A stretch of 64,000 nt of DNA, taken from positions 1,569,001-1,633,000 of the forward strand of contig NZ_JAOTIK010000001.1 in NCBI RefSeq assembly GCF_030116705.1, given 5' to 3'. Below are positions 30,074-38,121 of this stretch, one piece after another; the first letter of the stretch is position 1, and each line of letters begins with the position of its first letter. The translations under genes and the position numbers were made by a program. The notes beneath the pieces were generated by a model. It saw only the letters and a list, made by a program, of their open reading frames with translations. It was not told the origin of the DNA and made no database searches. Source of the stretch: Streptomyces sp. ML-6. GTDB taxonomy: Bacteria > Actinomycetota > Actinomycetes > Streptomycetales > Streptomycetaceae.

Positions 30074-30730
30074 ATGACGTACAGCGGAGCGGTCAGGGTC
30101 GGCGGGCCCGCCGATGTGCACGAGCTGACGGATCTGATGATCTCCAAGGTCGCCGTCGGCGCGATGAACAACAACGCGTATCTGCTGCGCTGCCGGGCCA
30201 CCGGCGAGCAGCTGCTGATCGACGCGGCCGCCGAGGCCGGGACGCTGTTGCGGCTGATCGGTGACGACGGCATCGCGTCCGTCGTCACCACCCACCGGCA
30301 CGGCGACCACTGGCAGGCGCTCGGCGAGGTCGTCGCGGCCACCGGGGCGCGGACGCACGCCGGACGGTACGACGCCGAGGGCATCCCGGTCCCGACCGAC
30401 GTCCTGGTCGACAACGGCGACACGATCCGGGTGGGCCGGGTCGCCCTGACCGCCCGTCACCTCGTCGGTCACACCCCGGGTTCCATCGCGCTGGTCTACG
30501 ACGACCCGCACGGCGCCCCGCACCTGTTCACCGGGGACTGCCTCTTCCCTGGCGGGATCGGAAACACCCACAAGGACCCCGAGGCCTTCGCGAGCCTGCT
30601 CCACGACGTGGAGACCAAGCTCTTCGACCGGCTGCCCGACGAGACCTGGGTCTACCCGGGCCACGGGCACGACACCACGCTCGGCGCGGAACGCCCGCAC
30701 CTGGCGGAGTGGAGAGCCCGCGGCTGGTAA
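30074..30730 (+). CDS. MBL-fold metallo-hydrolase (glyoxalase II-like)
   Basis: 218 residues. The metal site is visible as THRHGDHW (His74, His76, Asp78, His79), with GHTPGSIAL, the bridging Asp of TGDCLFPGG and the terminal YPGHGHDTTLG. This matches the hydroxyacylglutathione-hydrolase-like branch. In an organism using mycothiol, a mycothiol thioester is a plausible substrate, and the gene just upstream is a mycothiol-family enzyme; both points are inference. There is no ribosome site, so a leaderless start is likely. Confidence 0.87.
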   Translation: MTYSGAVRVGGPADVHELTDLMISKVAVGAMNNNAYLLRCRATGEQLLIDAAAEAGTLLRLIGDDGIASVVTTHRHGDHWQALGEVVAATGARTHAGRYDAEGIPVPTDVLVDNGDTIRVGRVALTARHLVGHTPGSIALVYDDPHGAPHLFTGDCLFPGGIGNTHKDPEAFASLLHDVETKLFDRLPDETWVYPGHGHDTTLGAERPHLAEWRARGW

Positions 30731-30790
30731 ACCGGAACCTCGTACAAGGGACGCCGGTAAGAATGCTGTCACCAGCCCAAACGGCGAGGG

Positions 30791-30991
30791 TCACGTCCGG
30801 CGGCGTGCGGCGGGGTCGTGTTCGGCGACGTGCCGGGCGACCGAGTCGACGCCGGGGCGGGCGTAGCGCTCCAGGGAGGGGACGGGGGCGCGGCGGGGGC
30901 GGGCCGGCAGCATCGGGGTGGAGGTGCCGTTCTCGGCGTCCTGTGTCAGGGCGCTGTGCCGGAGCCGGTGGAGCGTCCAAGAGAGGATGCC
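30791..30991 (-). pseudogene. C-terminal remnant of a tyrosine recombinase (integrase)
   Basis: About 66 codons ending in TGA at 30791. Conceptual residues SWTLHRLRHSALTQ and PSLERYARPGVDSVARH match the last part of actinobacterial tyrosine recombinases (box II H-x-x-R and the nucleophile Tyr). The histidine expected before the Tyr is replaced by Arg in ARPRRAPV. Nothing upstream of about 30991 continues the match, because the AraC gene begins at 31014, so about 80 percent of the gene is missing. A dead fragment that marks a past insertion. Confidence 0.7.
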
Positions 30992-31013
30992 TCGTCTCTC
31001 GTGGGACCTCGGC

Positions 31014-31904
31014 TCAATGCGCCGGAACCCGATGGACCGGAGACGTCGATGGTGTCAGGTCCGCGAACGAGGTCGGCCACGCGACGTCATCGATGGCGAG
31101 CCACGGCGCAGCGGCCACGGCGGTGGGTGTCACCCCGGTGAACGCTTTGACCTCGCGGTGGAGGTGGGCCTGGTCGACGTAGCCGCTTTCGGCCGCCACC
31201 TGGGCGGCGGCGTTGCCCGCCGCGAGGAGATGGGCGGCGTGATCGAAGCGCACCAGCCGGGCGGCGTGCTTGGGCGTGAGGCCGATCTGGGACCGGAAGC
31301 GGGACCACAGGCGCTTACGGCTCCATCCCACCTCGCTCGCCAGGCTGTCGACGCGCACCCGTCCTCGGCTGGTGCGCATCAGCCACCAGGCAGCGGCGAC
31401 CTCCGGATCAGGCGACGGGCGGGCGCTCATCCGTCGACCAAGGGCATCCGCTGCGATCGTGAACCGCTCGTCCCACGACGCGGCGGCCCGCAGCCTTTCC
31501 TCGGTTCTCCCGGCATCGCGGCCCCAGACGTCCTCCAAGGAGACCACCGTCCCGCTGAGGTCGGTCGAGGCTCCGAACACTGCTACCGCCAGGACCGGCG
31601 ACAACCGGATCTGGAGGCACTCGATCCCCCCGGCCGCCCGGCTCCCGAGCCGAAGGTCGCCCGGTACCAGTCCAACGACCGTGCTGCCGCATTCGCGCCG
31701 GCCGTGGGCGTCGTGGACAAGGCTGTCCTCGTCGCTCAGGTCCACGAACAGAGTGACTGAGGGGTGCGCGACCATGGCGATGTCCACGCGCGCCGGAGCA
31801 CGCTGGCGGAACCCGGCCATGATGGCTCCCGGCAGCCGACCCCGTTGCCGGGACGCGACGACCTCCACCGACGCCCAGTCAGGTGGTGATTCGGTGGACT
31901 TCAC
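31014..31904 (-). CDS. AraC-family transcriptional regulator
   Basis: 296 residues. The C-terminal 100 residues hold two helix-turn-helix motifs: VDSLASEVGWSRKRLWSRF, then AAQVAAESGYVDQAHLHREV followed by the typical FTGVTPTAV. The N-terminal 170 residues are a cupin-like sensing region of unknown ligand. The GTG at 31904 starts 22 bases after the hydrolase stop, so the two are probably one operon and the regulator may respond to the hydrolase's substrate. It lies in the patch marked by the recombinase remnant. Confidence 0.87.
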   Translation of the reverse strand: MKSTESPPDWASVEVVASRQRGRLPGAIMAGFRQRAPARVDIAMVAHPSVTLFVDLSDEDSLVHDAHGRRECGSTVVGLVPGDLRLGSRAAGGIECLQIRLSPVLAVAVFGASTDLSGTVVSLEDVWGRDAGRTEERLRAAASWDERFTIAADALGRRMSARPSPDPEVAAAWWLMRTSRGRVRVDSLASEVGWSRKRLWSRFRSQIGLTPKHAARLVRFDHAAHLLAAGNAAAQVAAESGYVDQAHLHREVKAFTGVTPTAVAAAPWLAIDDVAWPTSFADLTPSTSPVHRVPAH

Positions 31905-31926
31905 AGCACCAGGTTAGCGAGGGGTG

Positions 31927-32736
31927 TCAGCGGCCCGTCGCTGCGAAGCGCAGCAGCAACTCGCTGGTCGCCTGCGGCGCTTCGAGCATGGGGAAGTGCC
32001 CGACGTCGGGCAGCTGCTCGACTCGCGCGTTCGGCACGGTGTCGTAGTGGTGCGCCGAAGACGGATCCCAGCGGGGGTCGGCAGCGCCGAAGATCACCAG
32101 AACCGGGACGTCGAGTGCGGTCAGGCGCGCGGGTACGCTCCGCTCGGCGATGTACGCGCCGTTTTGGCGCAGCACCGTCCTGAACGTGCGGTAACCGATG
32201 CCCCGTACGTCGGCGACCAGGTCGTTCGGGACGTCCACCGGGCGGTTGCACACCGCGGTCACCCCCCGGCGGAGCATCGCGTCGGAACGGACTCTCCATA
32301 GAAGCGGGCCGAGCGGCGGGTCGATCAGGACCCGAAGGAGGACGGGCTGCGGAAGGAGCGCGTCGGGACTCGGACCGCTGCTGATCAGTGCGAGCGAACC
32401 CACCAGGTCCGGGCGCTGTTCGGCGAGGGCGGTGGCGACATACCCGCCGCTGGAGTGCCCGGCCACGGTGACCGGACGAAGGCCGAGCTCATCGAGCGCC
32501 TCGGCCAGCCTGACCGCCTGCTCAGGCACGTCGTACGACGGCGCGGGCGGGGACTGACCGTGGCCCGGGAGGTCGATCCGGATGACGTGATACCGGCTGG
32601 CCAGTGCCGGCACTATCGGGCCCCAGGAGCTGCCCGAGGCCCCCGATCCGTGGATGAGCACCAGCGGCGGCGCCTCCCGCGGGCCGTCGTGGACCAAGTG
32701 CATCCCGTGCACATGCTTACCGTCGTGGATAGCCAT
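31927..32736 (-). CDS. Alpha/beta-fold hydrolase
   Basis: 269 residues from the ATG at 32736; a longer frame upstream lacks a ribosome site. Oxyanion-hole motif LIHGSGASG, nucleophile Ser95 in AGHSSGGY, acid Asp in FGAADPRWD and base His in VGHFPMLEAP complete the triad. No signal peptide, so cytoplasmic. The substrate cannot be told from sequence. First gene of a likely operon with the AraC regulator. Confidence 0.87.
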   Translation of the reverse strand: MAIHDGKHVHGMHLVHDGPREAPPLVLIHGSGASGSSWGPIVPALASRYHVIRIDLPGHGQSPPAPSYDVPEQAVRLAEALDELGLRPVTVAGHSSGGYVATALAEQRPDLVGSLALISSGPSPDALLPQPVLLRVLIDPPLGPLLWRVRSDAMLRRGVTAVCNRPVDVPNDLVADVRGIGYRTFRTVLRQNGAYIAERSVPARLTALDVPVLVIFGAADPRWDPSSAHHYDTVPNARVEQLPDVGHFPMLEAPQATSELLLRFAATGR

Positions 32737-33043
32737 ACTCGGGAGGATGCCGGGGCTGTCGGCCCTCGGTCTTGTACAAATGTCGTCACGGGGCCGAGCA
32801 TCGCCAGGGCTTGCGTCTCCCGGCGAGCGGAACTTCCGCGAAAGCCGGGCCGTTTGACCGGCGGCCATCGGCCGTCTCGAACTACCTGGCATTCACGCAG
32901 TTCAACGTGTCCCTACGCACCAGCTGCTCCGCGACAGGACAGTGGAGCAGGTCACGGGAACGCGCCGTTGGCACCACGCATCCTTACAACTGCACCAAGA
33001 GGTGCGAGCCATGCAGCCCTCGGCAGAGAAGTGAGCAACCACC
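32737..33043. other. 307-base intergenic stretch with a possible coding remnant
   Basis: It separates the divergent hydrolase and membrane-protein genes and should hold both promoters. On the plus strand a stop-to-stop frame from 32858 to 33034 gives 58 codons ending LLRDRTVEQVTGTRRWHHAS... then a helix-like end and TGA 9 bases before the next start. There is no start codon in the frame. It may be the tail of a lost gene; otherwise I see nothing here. Confidence 0.35.
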
Positions 33044-33691
33044 ATGAGCGCGTCCCCGGTCATCGCCTCGGCGCCCGATACGAGCGGAAGAGCCTGGGCC
33101 TGCGCAACGGCGTCGGCATTCGCCGGAGGACTCCTTCTCGGCGTCCTGACCAATCTGGTCCAGGGCTGGCTTCCGGGGGCGTGGAATCAGATCGCCAACT
33201 CCGGTGCGGTCTGGTCCGTCGCCGCGTTCGTCGCAGGCGCGCTGTCGGCCCGGAAGGTCGGCCTGCCCGCGGCCGCCGTTGCGGGTCTGTTCGCCGAGTC
33301 CGGTCTCGTCGTCGGCTACTACGGCTATGCGGAGGTCGCGCGCGACGGCATGGGCTCTCTGTTCGCTCCCCTCGTCTGGCTCGGCATGGCGTTCATCGCC
33401 GGCCCCCTCTTCGGGGTGGCGGGCTTTGGGTGGCGAGGCATCGGCGCACGCCACCGCGTCATCGGTCTCGCCGCCCTGGCGGGTGTTTTCGGCACGGAAG
33501 CCATCCACTACGCCTGGGTTCTGCACTACGCCTCCCAGGCATGGGCCTGCTTCGCCCTTCTGGTTCTCATCCCCCTGCTCATGGGCCGCACCCACAGAGA
33601 ACGCGCGCTGACCCTCCTGACCGCCATTCCCTTTTCACTACTGGCCTACCTCGTCTTCTACAAACTGATCCTGACGACGCTCCTCGGCTGA
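33044..33691 (+). CDS. Integral membrane protein (DUF6518-like)
   Basis: 215 residues with about six hydrophobic segments spaced through the whole length (for example GGLLLGVLTNLVQGWLPG, LVWLGMAFIAGPLFGVAGF, ALTLLTAIPFSLLAYLVFY). The stretch WLPGAWNQIANSGAVW resembles the DUF6518 membrane family as I remember it. Function unknown. The ribosome site is weak. It is the last gene of the acquired-looking patch and is followed by a hairpin. Confidence 0.7.
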   Translation: MSASPVIASAPDTSGRAWACATASAFAGGLLLGVLTNLVQGWLPGAWNQIANSGAVWSVAAFVAGALSARKVGLPAAAVAGLFAESGLVVGYYGYAEVARDGMGSLFAPLVWLGMAFIAGPLFGVAGFGWRGIGARHRVIGLAALAGVFGTEAIHYAWVLHYASQAWACFALLVLIPLLMGRTHRERALTLLTAIPFSLLAYLVFYKLILTTLLG

Positions 33692-33725
33692 GAGTGCACG
33701 GGCGACGGGAAGTGGCAGCAGCGCG

Positions 33726-33760
33726 GGCGCCCGAAGCCGTAAGAGGTGGCTTCGGGCGCC
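33726..33760 (+). terminator. Hairpin terminator after the membrane-protein gene
   Basis: Perfect 13-bp stem (33726-33738 with 33748-33760), 9-base loop, 35 bases past the stop codon. It lies in the 349-base gene-free interval 33692-34040, which otherwise holds only the terC terminator. Confidence 0.8.
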
Positions 33761-33949
33761 GCTTCGGCTGCAGGGCCGCAGACCGGTCACGCGAACAGCT
33801 GGAGAATCCGGGGGAAGTTGCGGCATCGGCCACCGCCGCGGAAGAGGATGTCGGGCTCGCTCTCGCGCATCCAGCACCATGTGCACGGACCACTGCGGCG
33901 GGCCTGGCGGTCGGGCCTTGCCCCAAGGCCCACCTCCGAGCGAAGAACA

Positions 33950-33990
33950 CCGGCCGGGGCGGACGACGAAGTGTCGCCCGCCCCGGCCGG
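33950..33990 (-). terminator. Hairpin terminator after terC
   Basis: 13-bp stem (33950-33962 with 33978-33990) extended by an A-T pair, 15-base loop. An alternative overlapping hairpin forms with 34010-34022. About 50 bases past the terC stop. Confidence 0.7.
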
Positions 33991-34040
33991 TTCCGTACCC
34001 CGTCGGACCGGCCGGGCGGATGCCGGGTCGGCCTGCGGGC

Positions 34041-35057
34041 TCAGGCGTCGACCTCGGCTCCCTTGTCCACGGCCTCGTCCGTGATCCCGTCCGTCCGTGC
34101 GGCGGCCTCGGCCCGCTCCTGCTTCCGGCCGGCGACGAGGCTGGTGATCGTGGTGATCACCAGCACGCCGCAGATGACGCCGAGCGACACCGGGATGGAG
34201 ATCTCGGGGACGTTCACCCCGGACTCGTGCAGCGCGTGCAGCACCAGCTTCACGCCGATGAAGCCGAGGATGACCGAGAGGCCGTAGCTGAGGTGGACCA
34301 GCTTCTTCAGCAGCCCGCCGATCAGGAAGTACAGCTGCCGCAGCCCCATCAGGGCGAAGGCGTTGGCGGTGAAGACGATGTACGGGTCCTGGGTGAGACC
34401 GAAGATCGCGGGAATGGAGTCCAGGGCGAACAGCACGTCGGTGGTGCCGATGGCGAGCATGACGACCATCAGCGGGGTCAGGACGCGCTTGCCGTTGTTC
34501 CGGATGAAGAGCTTGGTGCCGTGGTAGCGGTCGGCGACCCCGAAGCGGCGCTCGATCGTCCTGAGGAGACGGTTCTCCTCGAACTCCTCCTCTTCCTCTC
34601 CGGCCCGCGCCTCCTGGACGAGCTTCCAGGCGGTGTAGATCAGGAACGCGCCGAAGATGTAGAAGACCCACGAGAAGTTGGCGATCACGGCGGCACCGGC
34701 GGCGATGAAGACGGCCCGCAGCACCAGCGCGATCAGCACCCCGACGAGCAGCACCCGCTGCTGGAGGTGCGAGGGCACCGAGAACTTCGCCATGATCAGG
34801 ACGAAGACGAAGAGGTTGTCGACGCTGAGCGACTTCTCGGTGATGAAGCCGGCGAAGAACTCGCCCGACGCCTGGCTCTCCCCGAAGACCAGCAGGCCGA
34901 GCCCGAAGAGGACGGCCAGCGCGATCCAGATGATCGTCCAGATCCCGGCTTCCTTGGTCGTCACGTCATGGGGCTTGCGCCCGATGACGAAGTCGACGGC
35001 GATGAGGGCTGACAGACCAAGAATGGTCAGCGCCCAGAGGGTCCATGAAACGTCCAC
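34041..35057 (-). CDS. TerC-family integral membrane protein
   Basis: 338 residues with about nine membrane helices. The family's acidic membrane motifs are present: EKSLSVDNLFVFVLI and TTDVLFALDSIPAIFG. Proteins of this family are tied to tellurite resistance and, in several bacteria, to manganese export that loads secreted enzymes. GTG at 35057 with GGAGG upstream. Two TerD-type genes follow on the same strand side (35318 and 37412), making a Ter group. A long structured leader precedes the gene. Confidence 0.92.
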   Translation of the reverse strand: MDVSWTLWALTILGLSALIAVDFVIGRKPHDVTTKEAGIWTIIWIALAVLFGLGLLVFGESQASGEFFAGFITEKSLSVDNLFVFVLIMAKFSVPSHLQQRVLLVGVLIALVLRAVFIAAGAAVIANFSWVFYIFGAFLIYTAWKLVQEARAGEEEEEFEENRLLRTIERRFGVADRYHGTKLFIRNNGKRVLTPLMVVMLAIGTTDVLFALDSIPAIFGLTQDPYIVFTANAFALMGLRQLYFLIGGLLKKLVHLSYGLSVILGFIGVKLVLHALHESGVNVPEISIPVSLGVICGVLVITTITSLVAGRKQERAEAAARTDGITDEAVDKGAEVDA

Positions 35058-35119
35058 TGCGCCTCCGGCAGTTCGCTACGGCTACTGATCAGCGTCGTCG
35101 CTGCCGGAGGTCTCTTCCA

Positions 35120-35207
35120 CCCGGGGCGCGGAGTGCGCCACGGGCCGACGCCCCGGGACCGGTCACGGTCCGTACTGACGGGAACGCCGCGTACGGGAGT
35201 ACTCCCC
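35120..35207 (-). promoter_or_regulatory. Structured 5' leader of terC, possible metal riboswitch
   Basis: Read on the minus strand: GGGGAGTA (35200-35207), then an arm pair CCGTAC/GTACGG, then a strong 9-bp hairpin (35120-35128 with 35149-35157) before the ribosome site. The yybP-ykoY manganese riboswitch often precedes TerC-type genes and begins with a GGGGAGUAG core. The rest of its consensus is not convincingly visible, so this is a candidate only. Confidence 0.3.
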
Positions 35208-35317
35208 TCCGTCCAAAGAAGAGTACAGGGAATCCCAAGGAAAGGTAAAGAGAAAGGTAAAGCTCCTTCAAAAGCGCTGGTCAGGGCGGCGTGGGAGAGC
35301 TCGGAACGATCCGCGGA

Positions 35318-37243
35318 TCAGTACCGTCGTGGGTGGCGGGCGGCTGCCACCGCGGCGAGCACCTGTTCCAGGACCCGGCTTCCGGGCGGCATCACCGGCG
35401 GCTCGTACGTCCAGGCGTGCCCCACCCAGGGGTCGGCCAGGTGGTCGTCGGGGACCGGGGTGAGCCGGAGCAGCGAGCGCCACAGCGGGTCGAGCACCGG
35501 CCCGTACCCGGCGGCGTCCTCCCGGTCCGCGACCATCAGGAGGTGGACGCCGACCGAGGGGCCCTCGTCGGCGAGGTAGCGCAGCTGGGTGACGGCACGG
35601 TCGTCGAAGCCGTGCGGGAAGTCGTTGACGATCAGCAGTTGCTCGCCCGGGTCGAGGTCCGGCGGCAGCGAGTCGGCGGCGCCCGCCCGGATCGCCATCT
35701 GCACCAGGTCGACGCGCCGGGTGAGGTGGGCGAGGACCGAGGCGACCCCCTGGGCCCCGGCGGCGGGCGGCCCGGCGAGCGCCCCGGCGTGCACCAGCGG
35801 GGCGAGCGCCGCGGCACCGGAGCCCGCGGCGTCGATGACGTGGACGGAGAACTCGTCGGCCGGGTAGACGGCCAGCAGGCGTGCGGCGTGGGCGACGGCG
35901 CTCTCCATGGCCAGGGTGCGCAGCCGGGTGGTGTCCATCAGGGCCGCGGCGTCGGAGGCCGTGCGGCCGCTGTCGATCCAGATCCCCCGCTCCAGGGGCA
36001 GCCGGACCAGCAGTGGGATGCGCAGGTCGGGCTTCTCCGGGAGGTGGAGGTCGCCGATGCGCAGCGCCATGGGGATCTCCATCGGGACGCGGTAGGCGTG
36101 CCAGACGGGGTTGTCCCAGCGTGCGAACGCGGCGGGGAGCGCGGGCTCCACGACGTCGGACTCGGCGGCGAGCTGGGCGAGGTCGCGGTCGAGGCTCTCG
36201 CGGGCGCGGGCGGTCAGCTCGTCGCGCTTGGCGCGGGCCTCCTGACGGGCCCGGTCGCCCGTGCCCCCGATCCGGCTGCGCGGGTCGGACAGGGTCCGGT
36301 CGAGCTCCTGGTCCATGCGGGACTCGGCGAACTCCACGGCGCTGCGGTACGCGGCGGTGGTGCGGGCCAGGTCCTCGAACATGCCCCAGATCTGGTTGTA
36401 GAGGCGCTCGTCCATGGACCAGCCGGTCGCGTCCCCGGCGACGGGCGGGGCGGGCCGGCCCGGCTGCGCGGGCGGGGCGGTGGACGGGGGCGGCGGAGGT
36501 GCGGCGGCCTGGCGGCGGGGGTGTGCGTAGTCGATGCGGCCGCCGCTCGTGGCGGGCGGGGCCGGTGGGGCGGCGGGCTCCGTGAGCGGTTCGGCCGGCC
36601 GGGGGTCGTGCGGGGGCGGTACGGGGCCCGTGCCGTGGTCGGCGCGGCCGGTGTCCGGGGTGCGCGGCGGGGGCGGGGTGACGGCGCGGGCCGTCGCGCG
36701 GGTGACCGCTTCCTGGATCGAGTGGGCCAGTTCGGCCGCCCGGGACAGGCCCTGGTCGGCGAGCATGGCGGCGAGGCCGCCCGCGTAGCCCTGGCCGACG
36801 GCGCGGACCTTCCAGGCGCCCTGGCGGCGGTAGAGCTCCAGGGCCGTGACCGCGGACTCGGTGTCCAGTCCGGTGAGGGTGAACGTGGCGATCTCGGTGC
36901 CGTCGAGTCCGGTGACCGCGACGAACGGCGAGGCGACCGCGCCGAAGCGGACCGGGCCGCCGACGCCCGTGGGCAGGGCCAGCAGCACGGTGACCCGGTG
37001 CACCGCGTCCGGCAGGGCGTCGAGGTCGACGGCGAGCCGGTGGTCGGCGGCGGCCTGGCGGGACACTTCGAGGCCGGGCAGTTGGGGCGATCCCGGGTGG
37101 GCGACCCATTCGGTGCCGTGCACCGTGCCGTTCTCGTCGCCGAGCGTGGCACCGGCCACGACGGGCGTGCCGGCCGATACCCGGATCTCCAGACGGGTCT
37201 GGGGCAAGGTGTGGTTCTGCCCCCGGACCAGCTCGGCCGTCAT
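35318..37243 (-). CDS. TerD-domain protein with C-terminal degenerate ATPase-like domain
   Basis: 641 residues. Residues 1 to about 185 are a TerD domain: TRLEIRVSAGTP, GLDTESAVTALELYRRQGAWK and VGQGYAGGLAAML are its markers. A Pro/Ala-rich linker runs to about 270. The C-terminal 370 residues have an alternating helix/strand pattern like HerA/FtsK-type ATPases. The position of the P-loop reads LPLERGIWIDSGRTASD, without GxxxxGK[ST], so nucleotide hydrolysis is doubtful. Ter systems are proposed membrane-linked stress modules. It sits between terC and the short terD. Confidence 0.8.
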   Translation of the reverse strand: MTAELVRGQNHTLPQTRLEIRVSAGTPVVAGATLGDENGTVHGTEWVAHPGSPQLPGLEVSRQAAADHRLAVDLDALPDAVHRVTVLLALPTGVGGPVRFGAVASPFVAVTGLDGTEIATFTLTGLDTESAVTALELYRRQGAWKVRAVGQGYAGGLAAMLADQGLSRAAELAHSIQEAVTRATARAVTPPPPRTPDTGRADHGTGPVPPPHDPRPAEPLTEPAAPPAPPATSGGRIDYAHPRRQAAAPPPPPSTAPPAQPGRPAPPVAGDATGWSMDERLYNQIWGMFEDLARTTAAYRSAVEFAESRMDQELDRTLSDPRSRIGGTGDRARQEARAKRDELTARARESLDRDLAQLAAESDVVEPALPAAFARWDNPVWHAYRVPMEIPMALRIGDLHLPEKPDLRIPLLVRLPLERGIWIDSGRTASDAAALMDTTRLRTLAMESAVAHAARLLAVYPADEFSVHVIDAAGSGAAALAPLVHAGALAGPPAAGAQGVASVLAHLTRRVDLVQMAIRAGAADSLPPDLDPGEQLLIVNDFPHGFDDRAVTQLRYLADEGPSVGVHLLMVADREDAAGYGPVLDPLWRSLLRLTPVPDDHLADPWVGHAWTYEPPVMPPGSRVLEQVLAAVAAARHPRRY

Positions 37244-37411
37244 TGCCCTGTCCCCTCGACGATTCGCTTCACTGCCGTGCGATGTGCCGCAGGGCGCCGC
37301 GGCGCCATGCGGTGCGCCGCGTGCGGTGCGGCGCCATGCGGTGCAGCTCCCGGCGGCCGATGCCTCCGGGAGCTGCGGTTACCGGTGCGTACCGGTCCGG
37401 TCAGGTCCTGC

Positions 37412-37990
37412 TCACAGGTGCGGCAGGATCGACGGCATCAGGTCCTGGAAGGTCCGGCCGTTGGCCGGGTTGCCGAGGGCGGTCATCTGCCAGCCGCTCC
37501 CCGCACGGTGCACCTTCGCCATGATCTGAGCGGTGTACTGGCCGCCGCCGTCCAGCGTGTAGCGGGCGAGCTCCTGGCCGTTGGTCTCGTCGACGATGCG
37601 GCAGAAGGCGTTCTGCACCTCCTGGAACGTCTGGCCGGTGAAGGAGTTCACCGTGAAGACGATCTGGTCGATGTGGACCGGCACCCGCTGCAGGTCGACG
37701 AGGATCGCCTCGTCGTCGCCGCCGGAACCGGCGCCGCCGACCAGGTTGTCCCCGGTGTGCCGGACCGAGCCGTCGTCGCTGACGAGGTGGCGGAAGAAGA
37801 CCACGTCGACCGGCTGCTTGTCGGCGAAGAGCACCGCCGAGGCGTCGAGGTCGATCTCCCGTGTACGCGACCCGAACAGGCCACGGCGCGGCGCGGCCTG
37901 CCAGCCCAGCCCCATCCGCACCGCGGTCAGGGTCCCTCCGTCGCCCTTCTGCAGGCTGATGGCCTGACCCTTGGTCATATTGACCGTCAC
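37412..37990 (-). CDS. terD: TerD-family protein
   Basis: 192 residues, single TerD domain of the calcium-binding tellurium-resistance/stress family. TKGQAISLQK at the N-terminus, EIDLDASAVLFADKQPVD and HTGDNLVGGAGSGGDDEAI carry the conserved acidic loops expected to bind calcium. The GTG at 37990 is preferred to the ATG four codons in because GAGAGGGGA precedes it at good spacing. It lies upstream of the long TerD fusion by 168 bases on the same strand. Confidence 0.92.
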   Translation of the reverse strand: MTVNMTKGQAISLQKGDGGTLTAVRMGLGWQAAPRRGLFGSRTREIDLDASAVLFADKQPVDVVFFRHLVSDDGSVRHTGDNLVGGAGSGGDDEAILVDLQRVPVHIDQIVFTVNSFTGQTFQEVQNAFCRIVDETNGQELARYTLDGGGQYTAQIMAKVHRAGSGWQMTALGNPANGRTFQDLMPSILPHL

Positions 37991-38121
37991 GCGCTGTCCC
38001 CTCTCCGCTTTCCCCGCAACCATCCGTGCGCGGTTTCCCAGCACCCTACGCAGTCACACCGACACTGCGACCGTTCGGGGCCATTTTGTGTCGGTCCTGC
38101 AACACACCGAACGCAACGCGG

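Noticed and set aside
33787..33890. Minus-strand frame ending CTWCWMRESEPDILFRGGG... as a gene tail
   Set aside because: It reads into the terC terminator region and antisense of terC, has no start, and I could not place the family. Possibly a remnant, not supported.
35089..35271. 60-codon minus-strand frame with a low-GC start before terC
   Set aside because: TTG start, no ribosome site, no conserved pattern; it lies in the leader region of terC. The AT-rich 12-bp double repeat at about 35249-35262 is more likely promoter DNA.
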